Shown here one piece after another: positions 53,185 through 61,905 of a stretch of 64,000 nucleotides of DNA (positions are counted from its first letter, which is position 1; every line of letters begins with the position of its first letter). A program made the translations under genes and the position numbers. The notes below the pieces were generated by a model. It was given only the letters and a program-made list of their open reading frames with translations. It had not been told where the DNA came from and searched no databases. Origin of the DNA: JANQPX01 sp050633905 (lineage in GTDB: Bacteria > Pseudomonadota > Alphaproteobacteria > Geminicoccales > Geminicoccaceae); assembly GCA_050633905.1 (NCBI GenBank), contig JBOEHJ010000055.1, forward strand, positions 14,855 to 78,854, read 5' to 3'.

Positions 53185-55818
53185 CTAGGCGGCGGCTAGA
53201 TCACGTTCGATGGCGCCGATTGCGGCGTCGGCGGCATTGCCGTTGGGGCCACCACCTTGGGCAAAATCAGGGCGACCGCCACCTCCTTTACCACCAAGCT
53301 CGGCAACGCCGATGCGCACCAGATCGACCGCGCTGAAGCGATCCTTCAGATCATCGGAGACCGAGACGACCAGGGCGGCCTTGCCGTCATTGGTGCTGAT
53401 TACCGTGGCAACGCCAGAGCCCAGCTGCTTCATCACTGCATCGGCGACCCCACGCAGTTCCTTTGCCGGGATGCCATCGAGCTTCTTCGCAGCGAACCGG
53501 ATATCACCGATTTCCTTGGCTTCCTCTTTGTCGCCGCCTCCGCCGGTGGCCAGCTGCTGGCGAAGCTTTTGGATTTCGCGCTCCAAATCGCGACGTTCTT
53601 CCACCAGGCTCAGGAACCGTGCAGGAAGGTCCTTTGGCTTGACCTTCATCGCCGCGGCGACATTCAGGAGCATACGCTCTTCGTCATTGACATGCTTGAG
53701 CGCCGCCTCGCCGGTCAGCGCCTCAATCCGCCGAACACCGGCGGCAACGGCCGCCTCGCTCTGGATCTTGAAGAGCGCTATATCACCAGTACGACCGACA
53801 TGAGTACCACCGCAAAGCTCAACGGACGTCGTCCGGCCATCTGGTTCGCGGCCCATTTGGACGACACGAACCTCGTCGCCGTATTTTTCACCGAAAAGCG
53901 CCATGGCGCCCGAATCGATCGCATCCTTTTGCGCCATCACCCGGATCGAGGTTTCACTGTTCTGGCGGAGGAAGAAATTCACCTCGTCCTCGACAATCGC
54001 CAGTTCCTCAGGTGTCACCGCCTTCGGATGGCTGACATCAAAACGCAAGCGATCCGGAGCAACCAGCGAACCCTTCTGGGTGACGTGATCGCCCAAATGA
54101 CGTCGCAACGCCGCATGCAACAAATGGGTCGCCGAATGCGCTCTTCTGATACGGCCACGACGCTCTGCGTCGACCACTAAGTTCACCGTGTCGCTGGTGG
54201 CGACCGAGCCACCTTCGAGCTTGCCGATATGGACGAAGAGATCGCCAACCTTCTTTTGCGTATCGGTCACCGTGATCACAGCATCACCTGCGGTGATCGT
54301 CCCTTGATCGCCGATCTGGCCACCGCTCTCGCCATAGAACGGTGTCTGATTAGTGATGACCATGACATCGGTACCGGCTTCGACCCGCTCTGTCGGTTTG
54401 CCGTCGACGATAAGGGCTTGGATCTGGCCTTCAGCACTCTCAAGCTCATAACCCAAAAACTCGGTGGCGCCATGCACCTCGCGAAGTTCGAACCAGACGC
54501 TATCCTCGGCCTGCTGACCGGAGCCTTTCCAGCTCGCCCTCGCCTCAGCCTTTTGCCGCTCCATGGCAGTATTGAAGCCGTCGGTGTCGACGGTCATGCC
54601 GCGTTCACGGAGAGCATCCTGGGTCAGGTCGAGAGGAAAGCCATAAGTGTCGTAAAGCTTGAACGCAGTCTCACCTTCTAGGCGGCCACCTTCTACGAGA
54701 TCGACCGTCGCTTCATCCAGCAGACGCAAGCCTCGCTCAAGGGTCTCGCGGAAACGCGTTTCCTCGAGTTTCAAAATCTCGGTGATCAGCGCTTCGGCGC
54801 GGCCCAGCTCCGGAAATGCCTGGCCCATTTCGGAAACTAGCGTCGGCACCAGGCGATACATCAGCGGATCCTTAGCACCGAGCAGATGCGCGTGACGCAT
54901 ACCGCGGCGCATGATCCGCCGAAGGACGTAGCCCCTGCCCTCATTCGAGGGCATCACACCATCGGCGAGTAGGAATGATACGGCACGGAGATGATCAGCG
55001 ATCACCTTGTGGGAAGGACCGACCGGCTGGGTCGACGTCAATTCCGCACTGACCCCTATCAGGCGCTTGAAGAGATCCGTGTCGTAATTACTCTGCACAC
55101 CCTGGAGGATCGCCGCCATGCGCTCCAGCCCCATACCGGTATCGATGGAGGGCCTGGGCAAGTCTTCTCGCGAACCCGGTGCGAGCTGCTCGTATTGCAT
55201 GAACACCAGATTCCAGAATTCCAGGAACCGGTCCCCATCTTCTTCAGGGGACCCAGGCGGCCCACCCTGGACTTCTGGCCCTTGGTCAAAAAAGATCTCG
55301 GAGCAAGGGCCGCAGGGGCCGGTGTCACCCATACTCCAAAAATTATCCGAGGTCGGGATGCGGATGATTTTCTCATCCGGCAGCCCACCGATTTTTTTCC
55401 AAAGATCGAAGGCCTCGTCATCCTCGGCATAGACCGTGACCAGCAAGCGGTCCTTGTCTAGGTCGAAATCCTTGGTGACCAGGTTCCAGGCAAGTTCGAT
55501 CGCCCGTTCCTTGAAGTAGTCACCGAACGAAAAATTGCCCAGCATCTCGAAAAAAGTGTGATGCCTTGCGGTGTAGCCGACATTGTCCAGATCGTTATGC
55601 TTACCCCCGGCACGCACCACTTTTTGCGAGGTCACCGCACGAGAATAGTCGCGTTTCTCAACACCGGTGAACACATTCTTGAACTGCACCATGCCGGCAT
55701 TGGTGAACATCAGCGTCGGGTCGTTTTGCGGTACGAGCGAGCTAGAACTCACGACCTCATGGTCATGGCTTTTAAAGTAATCGAGGAACGCCTGGCGAAT
55801 GTCGCTGACGCTAGACAT
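53185..55818 (-). CDS. alaS: alanyl-tRNA synthetase
   Basis: An 877-aa class II synthetase with the full family layout: catalytic core (TNAGMVQFKNVFTG; TARHHTFFEMLGNFSFGDYF), editing domain with HSATHLLHAALR (zinc His pair) and CGGTHVGRTGDI, and C-terminal dimerisation/glycine-rich region ending GGGRPDFAQGGGPN. It attaches alanine to tRNA-Ala and clears misacylated tRNA. Separate from its neighbours; convergent with prmC and divergent from the dioxygenase gene. Confidence 0.98.
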   Translation of the reverse strand: MSSVSDIRQAFLDYFKSHDHEVVSSSSLVPQNDPTLMFTNAGMVQFKNVFTGVEKRDYSRAVTSQKVVRAGGKHNDLDNVGYTARHHTFFEMLGNFSFGDYFKERAIELAWNLVTKDFDLDKDRLLVTVYAEDDEAFDLWKKIGGLPDEKIIRIPTSDNFWSMGDTGPCGPCSEIFFDQGPEVQGGPPGSPEEDGDRFLEFWNLVFMQYEQLAPGSREDLPRPSIDTGMGLERMAAILQGVQSNYDTDLFKRLIGVSAELTSTQPVGPSHKVIADHLRAVSFLLADGVMPSNEGRGYVLRRIMRRGMRHAHLLGAKDPLMYRLVPTLVSEMGQAFPELGRAEALITEILKLEETRFRETLERGLRLLDEATVDLVEGGRLEGETAFKLYDTYGFPLDLTQDALRERGMTVDTDGFNTAMERQKAEARASWKGSGQQAEDSVWFELREVHGATEFLGYELESAEGQIQALIVDGKPTERVEAGTDVMVITNQTPFYGESGGQIGDQGTITAGDAVITVTDTQKKVGDLFVHIGKLEGGSVATSDTVNLVVDAERRGRIRRAHSATHLLHAALRRHLGDHVTQKGSLVAPDRLRFDVSHPKAVTPEELAIVEDEVNFFLRQNSETSIRVMAQKDAIDSGAMALFGEKYGDEVRVVQMGREPDGRTTSVELCGGTHVGRTGDIALFKIQSEAAVAAGVRRIEALTGEAALKHVNDEERMLLNVAAAMKVKPKDLPARFLSLVEERRDLEREIQKLRQQLATGGGGDKEEAKEIGDIRFAAKKLDGIPAKELRGVADAVMKQLGSGVATVISTNDGKAALVVSVSDDLKDRFSAVDLVRIGVAELGGKGGGGRPDFAQGGGPNGNAADAAIGAIERDLAAA

Positions 55819-55994
55819 GGCGGATCCAGTACAAGGCTAGAGGGTCTTTGACCCCTTAAATAGCGATATCGAGCGTATCAGAAAAGACCTTCTCGATTCT
55901 TGGACGATTCACACGCCATCTATTTGGGCCAAACACCTCTTATGCTAGGCTCAAATCCTGATTCAATCGGCAGCCTCCAACACTGGAGAACGAC

Positions 55995-56861
55995 ATGGCG
56001 ACACTCACGGAAGCCCAAAAAAAATCCTTTTGGGAGAACGGTTATCTAGTGGTCGAAAACGCCGTCAGTCCAGAACTTCTAAGCAAGCTCAAAGCCGATT
56101 TTGCCGCGTGGGTCGAGGAAAGCCGACGTCACGAAAAATCATATGGTGAGATCATCGATGGACGACCTCGCTTTGATCTTGAACCCGGCCATTCAGCGGA
56201 CCAGCCCGCCCTTCGCCGGGTTAACGCGCCGATCGAAGTCTCAGAGGCCTATTTCGAGGCGATGGCCGACAGCCATATGACCGATTGCGTGGCCGACCTG
56301 ATCGGCCCGAACGTCAAGCTTCATCACACCAAGATCAATTCGAAGCTGCCGGGTGCGGCAACCCAGGTCAAATGGCACCAGGATTTTCCTTTCACACCCC
56401 ATAGCAATGACGATCTGGTCACCGCGCTGTTAATGGTTGACGACGTGACCGAAGACAACGGCCCCCTCGAAGTCGCCGCCCAAACCCATCGGGGCGAACT
56501 GCACAGCCTTTGGCATGATGGCGTCTTCACCGGTGCCGTCGGCGAGGAGGTAGCGGAGGACTGCAAGAAAAAATCGGTGCTCTGCATGGGCAAGGCCGGC
56601 TCCGTTTGCCTAATGCATACTCGGCTGCTCCACGGCTCCACCGCCAATCACTCTGATCGCCCGCGCACCTTGTTCATCGCCGTCTATTCAGCCGAAGATG
56701 CAGTCTCCCAGGTGCCCAACCCCGTCCCGACCCAACATGAGGGACATCTGGTTCGCGGCGAGCGAACCAACCATGTCCGCTCAACCGCCTACGAGGTCGA
56801 ACTCCCACAAAAACCAACCACCGCCTCCTTCTTCGACCAACAAGCCAAGCGCTCCGTTTGA
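55995..56861 (+). CDS. phytanoyl-CoA dioxygenase (PhyH) family protein
   Basis: A 288-aa Fe(II)/2-oxoglutarate-dependent oxygenase. The iron facial triad is WHQDFPF (His128, Asp130) and the distal histidine in LLHGSTANHSDRPRT (about His213), with the Arg ten residues on for 2-oxoglutarate. The MDDVTEDNGPLEV-like strand and QEAL pattern are typical of bacterial PhyH proteins that hydroxylate small molecules. Substrate unknown. GGAG precedes ATG by eight bases. The stop is ten bases before a decayed copy of the dispersed repeat. Confidence 0.87.
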   Translation: MATLTEAQKKSFWENGYLVVENAVSPELLSKLKADFAAWVEESRRHEKSYGEIIDGRPRFDLEPGHSADQPALRRVNAPIEVSEAYFEAMADSHMTDCVADLIGPNVKLHHTKINSKLPGAATQVKWHQDFPFTPHSNDDLVTALLMVDDVTEDNGPLEVAAQTHRGELHSLWHDGVFTGAVGEEVAEDCKKKSVLCMGKAGSVCLMHTRLLHGSTANHSDRPRTLFIAVYSAEDAVSQVPNPVPTQHEGHLVRGERTNHVRSTAYEVELPQKPTTASFFDQQAKRSV

Positions 56862-56869
56862 TTCTTTTT

Positions 56870-56929
56870 GTGGCGTGGCCCCATCATTAGGTTGCCGACC
56901 GGTAGAGCAAGGATCGATGGCTTACGGCC
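56870..56929 (+). repeat. decayed copy of the stop-anchored repeat, copy I
   Basis: GTGGCGTGGCCCC (56870-56882), then ATCATTAGGTTG, then GAGCAAGGATCGATGGC. The order and spacing resemble copies C and E (GTGGTGTGACCAC, CATTGGG, GCCAAGATCGACGG), but the palindrome has lost symmetry. It starts nine bases after the dioxygenase stop. The remaining 360 bp to 57288 hold no gene I can support. Confidence 0.4.
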
Positions 56930-57288
56930 AAGTTTTGGTGGGTCGGTGTTATATTCCTTCAGATTTTCTGCAAAAGGTTTATGCAATACTGGTTCTCTCT
57001 TGCCCAAACCACCCGCAGGATCACACCAAACCGGGTGGGCGGAGAGGCCTCGATCGATCTGCCCAGGAGCTACCTACCCTAGCTCTACTCTTTCACAACC
57101 TTCTAGGTGTTATGAAGGGGGAGTTCCCTGGTCCATGCGACCTTGAGAATCCACCTACCGGCAGGTGAGTGATGCGAGGCTCAGATTCTCAAAATCACAC
57201 GGGCCAGCAAGAGCCATCCTCGATAATTGGGGCCGGTTAAAGAAACGTAGACGCCCCCCCTCTTAGCCAGCATTGAACGCCAATGCTG

Positions 57289-58341
57289 TCACTTGATGCC
57301 GGTATTGGCGATGCCGGTGGTGATGTAGCGTTGCAGGAACGCGAATACCAAGGTGATCGGCAGCAGGGTCAGGACAGTCATGGCAAGCAGATTGCTCCAC
57401 TGGGTGTTCAGGTCACCCTGGAAGGAATTGAGCGCCAGCTGTAGCGTGAACTGTTCGCTTTGGGTGAGCACGATCAGCGGCCAGAGGAAATCGTTCCAGC
57501 GCCACATGATCGCGAAGATGGCCAGCACCGCCAGCGCTGGTGCGCTTAGTGGCAAAATAATCCGCCAATAGATCTTCCACTCGCTCGCATGGTCCATGCG
57601 CGCCGCATCGATCAGCTCATCCGGGATGGTCAGCATGTATTGCCGCAGCAGGAAAACACCGGTGGGTGTCGCCGCCCCCGGAAGAATGACGCCCCAAGGG
57701 GTGTTCAGCATGCCGAGCTTGGCGACGACCAGGTAGGCGGGCACCAGAACGATGGTCGGCGGGATCATCAAGGTCGCGATGATCACGACAAACACCGTGG
57801 TCCGGCCCTTAAACCGGTATTTTGACAATGCGAACGCCGCCATGGAATTAAAGAGCAGCATGATCATCGTTGCAACGGCGGTGATGAAGACGCTGTTCCA
57901 GAAGTAGCGCAAGAAGCTGAAGCGTTCGAAGAGGTCGGTATAGTTCGACCAGGAGAACGCCATTTCGCGGACCGGCTCGCGATCATTGATGCCGAGATCG
58001 ATGCGCTCACCGGGGTTGGCGGGATCGACCATCTGCGCCTGGATACCGATACGCCGGATCTGGGCCAGACGCTGGCCCGCATACTCACCAGCGGTCACCT
58101 CAAACAGTGGCAATGGCTTGTCGTAGCCCTCGACCTCGACACTGATCTGTCCATAGGGAAGGAACGAGGGGGGAAATTCCAGCAGCTGCGCTTCGGATTT
58201 AAAAGACGACATGGTCAACCAGAGCACCGGTCCGAACATCAACAGCACACCCATGACCAGATAGGCATAGCAAAACCAGTCCGTCCAATCCCGGCCGTTT
58301 CGCCCCCGTGTCCGGGTAAGAAATGCAAATGCTGTCGACAT
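57289..58341 (-). CDS. sugar-type ABC importer permease (MalG-like) with enlarged periplasmic loop
   Basis: A 350-aa inner-membrane permease of the carbohydrate uptake-1 group. The EAA loop is ELIDAARMDHASEWKIYW and the last helices end in RYITTGIANTGIK. Between the first two helices lies an added periplasmic stretch of about 85 residues (from AQLLEFPPSF to DREPVREMAF), absent from E. coli MalG-sized proteins of this subfamily. The frame can begin at 58401, at an ATG inside repeat copy H, but the ATG at 58341 is used. It pairs with the MalF-like permease just upstream; no ATPase gene is in the window, so one encoded elsewhere must serve. Confidence 0.87.
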   Translation of the reverse strand: MSTAFAFLTRTRGRNGRDWTDWFCYAYLVMGVLLMFGPVLWLTMSSFKSEAQLLEFPPSFLPYGQISVEVEGYDKPLPLFEVTAGEYAGQRLAQIRRIGIQAQMVDPANPGERIDLGINDREPVREMAFSWSNYTDLFERFSFLRYFWNSVFITAVATMIMLLFNSMAAFALSKYRFKGRTTVFVVIIATLMIPPTIVLVPAYLVVAKLGMLNTPWGVILPGAATPTGVFLLRQYMLTIPDELIDAARMDHASEWKIYWRIILPLSAPALAVLAIFAIMWRWNDFLWPLIVLTQSEQFTLQLALNSFQGDLNTQWSNLLAMTVLTLLPITLVFAFLQRYITTGIANTGIK

Positions 58342-58395
58342 TCGACTAATGGTCCATTCGATATGAAAGTTTCTCAACTCGATCCCGACAAAGGC

Positions 58396-58464
58396 TGTCA
58401 TACCCTTGGAATCTGGAGCTCCGTCTTCGAAGGCCGCCTGAACTCAATGATGTGGTCATACCAC
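58396..58464 (-). repeat. stop-codon-anchored palindromic repeat, copy H
   Basis: Minus-strand GTGGT-ATG-ACCAC (58464 to 58452), overlapping the TAG stop of the MalF-like permease gene. ATCATTGAGTTC follows, then GCCTTCG and CCAAGGGTATGAC, in ungapped register with copies A, B and F. The ATG of its GGGTATG opens a frame that runs straight into the downstream permease. Similarity to A and F continues about 40 nt past the core. Confidence 0.83.
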
Positions 58465-59456
58465 TAACCATCGACGTTTTTCCGATTGAGCCAGAGTTGG
58501 GCGAGGGTCAGTACCAGAAGAACGATGGCCAGCATGAGGGAGGCGGCGGCGGCGATACCGAAGAGCTGCGGCTGGGCGGCAAAGCCTGTCTCGTAAATAT
58601 ATTGCACGATCAGGAGTGTTGCTGATCCGGGACCACCTCCCGTCAGCACAAAGATCTCATCGAAGCTCTGAACGCCTTTGATCAGCGCCAGAACCAGCAC
58701 CACCAGCATGTTGGGCATCAGGAGCGGAAGCGTTATTCGCCGAAAGGTGCGCCAGGGAGGAGCGCTGTCCATCTCAGCCGCTTCGTAGACGTCTTTTGGG
58801 ATGGCCTGCAGGCCTGCCAGTAGAATGAGTGTGTAAAAACCCATATGCGCCCAGATACTCACAAAAATCACCCAGAAGAACGACCAATCCGCATTCACTA
58901 GCCAGCTGACCGGATCGAGACCGAGGCCGATCAGCCAGCCGTTCAGGAGACCTTCGCGCTGCAGGATCCATTTCCAGATCAGGGCGACGACCACGGGTGA
59001 CAGGAGCACGGGGTAAAAGAAAACACTGCGGAAAAAGCCGCGCGCACGGATCTCGGCATTCAGAACCAGGGCCGTGATTAGGGAAAAGAGAACCATGAAA
59101 CCGACCTGCAGCACGACGAACAGGCTGGTGTTGAAAATCGCCTTCCAGAAGAGATCCTTGTTGCAGCTGTTCGGGTTCAGATAATCGTCACAGGTCAGGA
59201 GTTCCTTGAAATTGTCGGTCCCGACATAAACGCGATCTTCCGGCAGGATCTGAACGCCGCCGGTGGTGGCGTAGAAAAAGTTCAAAAAAATCGGCAGAAA
59301 GGTGAACAGACCGAAAATAAGAAGGTTGGGGGCGAGGAACAGCCAGGCGATCCGGCTTTGGCCGAGCCGCCTCTGCGCCCACAGCATCGGCCGCTCAAAC
59401 AGGCCCATCGCCGCTGCGAACAGCGGTGAAAAGATGCCGGCGAGAAGTTGCCCCAT
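58464..59456 (-). CDS. sugar-type ABC importer permease (MalF-like)
   Basis: A 330-aa permease with six or seven helices. The EAA loop is DVYEAAEMDSAPPWRTFRRI, and TGGGPGSATLLIVQYIYETGF is the typical MalF-group segment before the last helix. A periplasmic loop holds two cysteines (LTCDDYLNPNSCNKD). The frame opens at TTG 59465; ATG 59456 after a G-rich stretch is used. The binding-protein gene ends 15 bases before it. The stop overlaps repeat copy H. Confidence 0.88.
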   Translation of the reverse strand: MGQLLAGIFSPLFAAAMGLFERPMLWAQRRLGQSRIAWLFLAPNLLIFGLFTFLPIFLNFFYATTGGVQILPEDRVYVGTDNFKELLTCDDYLNPNSCNKDLFWKAIFNTSLFVVLQVGFMVLFSLITALVLNAEIRARGFFRSVFFYPVLLSPVVVALIWKWILQREGLLNGWLIGLGLDPVSWLVNADWSFFWVIFVSIWAHMGFYTLILLAGLQAIPKDVYEAAEMDSAPPWRTFRRITLPLLMPNMLVVLVLALIKGVQSFDEIFVLTGGGPGSATLLIVQYIYETGFAAQPQLFGIAAAASLMLAIVLLVLTLAQLWLNRKNVDG

Positions 59457-59471
59457 CGCCCCCAAACCTTG

Positions 59472-60746
59472 TTACTTCGCTGCTTCGGCAACAGCCTCCG
59501 CAACGTCCGCCGTGATCCGCTCCAGCGCTTCATCGACGGAAAGCTCGCCGACGATCGCTTGGGTCACGCGGGTGACGGTCGCGTTGAACATCGCACGGTT
59601 GCCCGGATAGCCCTGATAGGCAAAGGCGACCGGCGTGATTTTCGAGACTTGCTGCGCCCAGCCACTGAGAGCAGCAGCTGCCTGCTCTGAGACGTCAGGA
59701 TAGTCGAGACCCTTGGCCGCCAAGCCTGCATGGGCCGGCACGTTCTTCGTGCGCGAAATCAGCTCGGCATGGTTGTCTTCCCTAGCGAACCAGTCCAGGA
59801 GCTTGGCAACAGCTTCGGGTTCCTCTGTCGAAGAGAAGCCGACCATACCTGCCCCGCCCGGCATGCCGGTGCAGCCGCCAGGGCCACAAGGGCTGCCAAC
59901 CACCTGCCAATCGAAGGCATCGCCGATCGCCTCGTCGAAGCGCCCGACCTGCCAGCTGCCGGAGAAATAATACACCAGTTGGCCATTCACGAATTCTTCG
60001 GCAGCATCCTGATAGCTGGAGCCACCCTGGCCGCCCCAGACATCGATCGCCATGGTGCCGTCCTGGTTCCAGCCGACGAATTGCTCGATCATCGCGCTGA
60101 ACCCGGCATCGACTAAAGCTGGCGTGCCGTCCTCGGCGAAGATATTTGCACCCATTGAGATCGCGGGGCCAGCGATGCGGTGACCGGAGCGGTCCATCGC
60201 CATGGGGAACTGCGTCTGGGTCGCGTCAGCAACCTGTTTGGCGGCCGCTGTCCAGGTCGCCCAATCGGCATCATCGGCAGGCAACTCAACGCCAGCCTGA
60301 TCGAAGAGCGTTTTGTTAACATAGGGTCCTGTGATGGTGAGCTGGGTCATCATCCCGTAGATGCCCTGGTCATCGGCGCCTTTGCGGTACCAGTTCAGCG
60401 TCTCGCCAAAATTCTCCTCCCAATAGGCCGCATCCACATAGGGTGTGATGTCGAGATAGTACTGGCTGAGACCACCAAGATCGGTGACGCGGGCAACATC
60501 CGGCCCTTCGCCAGCGGCAAGCTGGATCGGCAGGCTTTCGAGAATGGCCTGATAGGCGACAGTGTCGACGATCACTTTGATATCCGGGTTCTCGGCCTCG
60601 AAACGATCGATAATTTCCTGGCTGACCTCGCATTCATTGCCGTCTTGCGAGCACATGAACCGGATCTCGGCAGCACTCGCAGCATTCGCAGCAACAAGCA
60701 CCAGGCCCAGGGTTGAAGGCAGCAGAGCTGCACGCAGAGATGACAT
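59472..60746 (-). CDS. sugar-type ABC importer solute-binding protein, family 1
   Basis: A 424-aa periplasmic binding protein with a signal peptide ending near NAASAAEI. The N-terminal pattern IIDRFEAENPDIKVIVDTV and the late FVNGQLVYYFSGSWQVG and GGAGMVGFSSTEEPEAVAKL are typical of sugar-binding family 1 proteins. Two cysteine pairs (FMCSQDGNECE and SPCGPGGCTG) may form disulfides. The start is set at the ATG 60746, seven bases after AAGGAGG; a GTG precedes it directly. First gene of the transporter set; two Gfo/Idh oxidoreductases lie upstream on the same strand, pointing to a sugar or cyclitol ligand. Confidence 0.88.
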   Translation of the reverse strand: MSSLRAALLPSTLGLVLVAANAASAAEIRFMCSQDGNECEVSQEIIDRFEAENPDIKVIVDTVAYQAILESLPIQLAAGEGPDVARVTDLGGLSQYYLDITPYVDAAYWEENFGETLNWYRKGADDQGIYGMMTQLTITGPYVNKTLFDQAGVELPADDADWATWTAAAKQVADATQTQFPMAMDRSGHRIAGPAISMGANIFAEDGTPALVDAGFSAMIEQFVGWNQDGTMAIDVWGGQGGSSYQDAAEEFVNGQLVYYFSGSWQVGRFDEAIGDAFDWQVVGSPCGPGGCTGMPGGAGMVGFSSTEEPEAVAKLLDWFAREDNHAELISRTKNVPAHAGLAAKGLDYPDVSEQAAAALSGWAQQVSKITPVAFAYQGYPGNRAMFNATVTRVTQAIVGELSVDEALERITADVAEAVAEAAK

Positions 60747-60891
60747 CACTTATCCTCCTTGATGTGGGCCGGCGCTGTTTAGATACTCGGCGGCTCCGAG
60801 GTAGACAGAAACACAAAGACTTTATCGAACACAACCCGAACAAAGGGTCGTTAGGCACTCCAGGCTTTTTTCGCCCCCGATGCTTTCGGGC

Positions 60892-61905
60892 TCAAAGAAG
60901 ATGGCCAAGGCGGGCGGCGCTGGCCTGAGCCTGGAGCGCCAGCTCCATGACCTTGAAGCAATGCTCCTGGCTCATCGCTGTTTCGCTGCGCTCGCGGATA
61001 TCATTGACCAGGTCATGGTAGTAGGAGAGCGGCGTGTTTGTACCGTCGACATGCTCGACCTTGTCACCATTGACGACGAAGAGATGATTGGTCCCTGGCC
61101 GGCCGGCGATGTCGACATATTTTCGGAGTTCGATATAGCCCTCGGTGCCAAGGATCGTTAGGCGTCCGTCGCCCCAAGTTGGCAGGCCGTCCGGGGTGTA
61201 CCAATCAACGCGGACATAGCCGTGACCGTGCTCGCTCCTGAGCACCACCTCCCCAAAGTCTTCGAGACCGGGTGTGCTTGGGTTGGCGTAATTGGCGATG
61301 GAGGCTGAGACGATCTCGGCATCCTCGGACCCGGTAAAGTACAAAAATTGATCGATCTGGTGGCTGGCAATGTCTGTCAGGATGCCGCCATAGCGCGCGG
61401 GATCGAAGAACCAGTCGGGACGAAGGGGTTTGTTCAAACGATGAGGCCCAAGCCCGATGGTCTGGATCACCTTGCCGATGCGGCCGGCCTCAATCAATTC
61501 GGCCGCCTTGGCGACCGCCGGCACCTCGAAACGTTCGGAGAAGTTCACCGACCAGATGCGACCCGTCTCCGCCACAGCCTTCTTAAGGTCAATGAGTTCG
61601 CCAAGCGACGTACAGCCGGGCTTGTCGGTCATGACATCCTTGCCAGCACGCATCGCCTGGATGGCGACCTCAGCACGATCTGAGGGGATTGCCGCGGTTA
61701 CGATCAGTTGGATGTCAGGGTCATCCAACAATTTTTGTTTGTCGGCGAGACGGGGCAAATCAGGATAACGCTCAATGAACCCCCTGAGAGGCTGCGGCTC
61801 GCCTTCCGTCCAATATCCCTTGCAGTGACAACCCAGCTCCAAAAGGCGGCCGACCTGCTCATAGATATGACGATGGTCGAGGCCGATGGCAGCAAAGGTG
61901 ATCAT
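60892..61905 (-). CDS. Gfo/Idh/MocA-family oxidoreductase (second)
   Basis: A 337-aa NAD(P)-dependent dehydrogenase. The nucleotide-binding start is ITFAAIGLDHRHIY, a variant of the GxGxxG loop. The catalytic-region lysine is in VMTDKPGCTS (DKP in place of the usual EKP), and the histidine in DIASHQIDQFL. It overlaps the start of its partner gene by four bases and is 145 bp before the binding-protein gene, so it probably oxidises or epimerises the imported polyol/sugar. The substrate is not identified. Confidence 0.85.
   Translation of the reverse strand: MITFAAIGLDHRHIYEQVGRLLELGCHCKGYWTEGEPQPLRGFIERYPDLPRLADKQKLLDDPDIQLIVTAAIPSDRAEVAIQAMRAGKDVMTDKPGCTSLGELIDLKKAVAETGRIWSVNFSERFEVPAVAKAAELIEAGRIGKVIQTIGLGPHRLNKPLRPDWFFDPARYGGILTDIASHQIDQFLYFTGSEDAEIVSASIANYANPSTPGLEDFGEVVLRSEHGHGYVRVDWYTPDGLPTWGDGRLTILGTEGYIELRKYVDIAGRPGTNHLFVVNGDKVEHVDGTNTPLSYYHDLVNDIRERSETAMSQEHCFKVMELALQAQASAARLGHLL

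Noticed and set aside
60866..60895. CCCGA/TCGGG hairpin beside a T run between the oxidoreductase and binding-protein genes
   Set aside because: The T run is on the wrong side for the minus-strand genes and the stem is only 5 bp.
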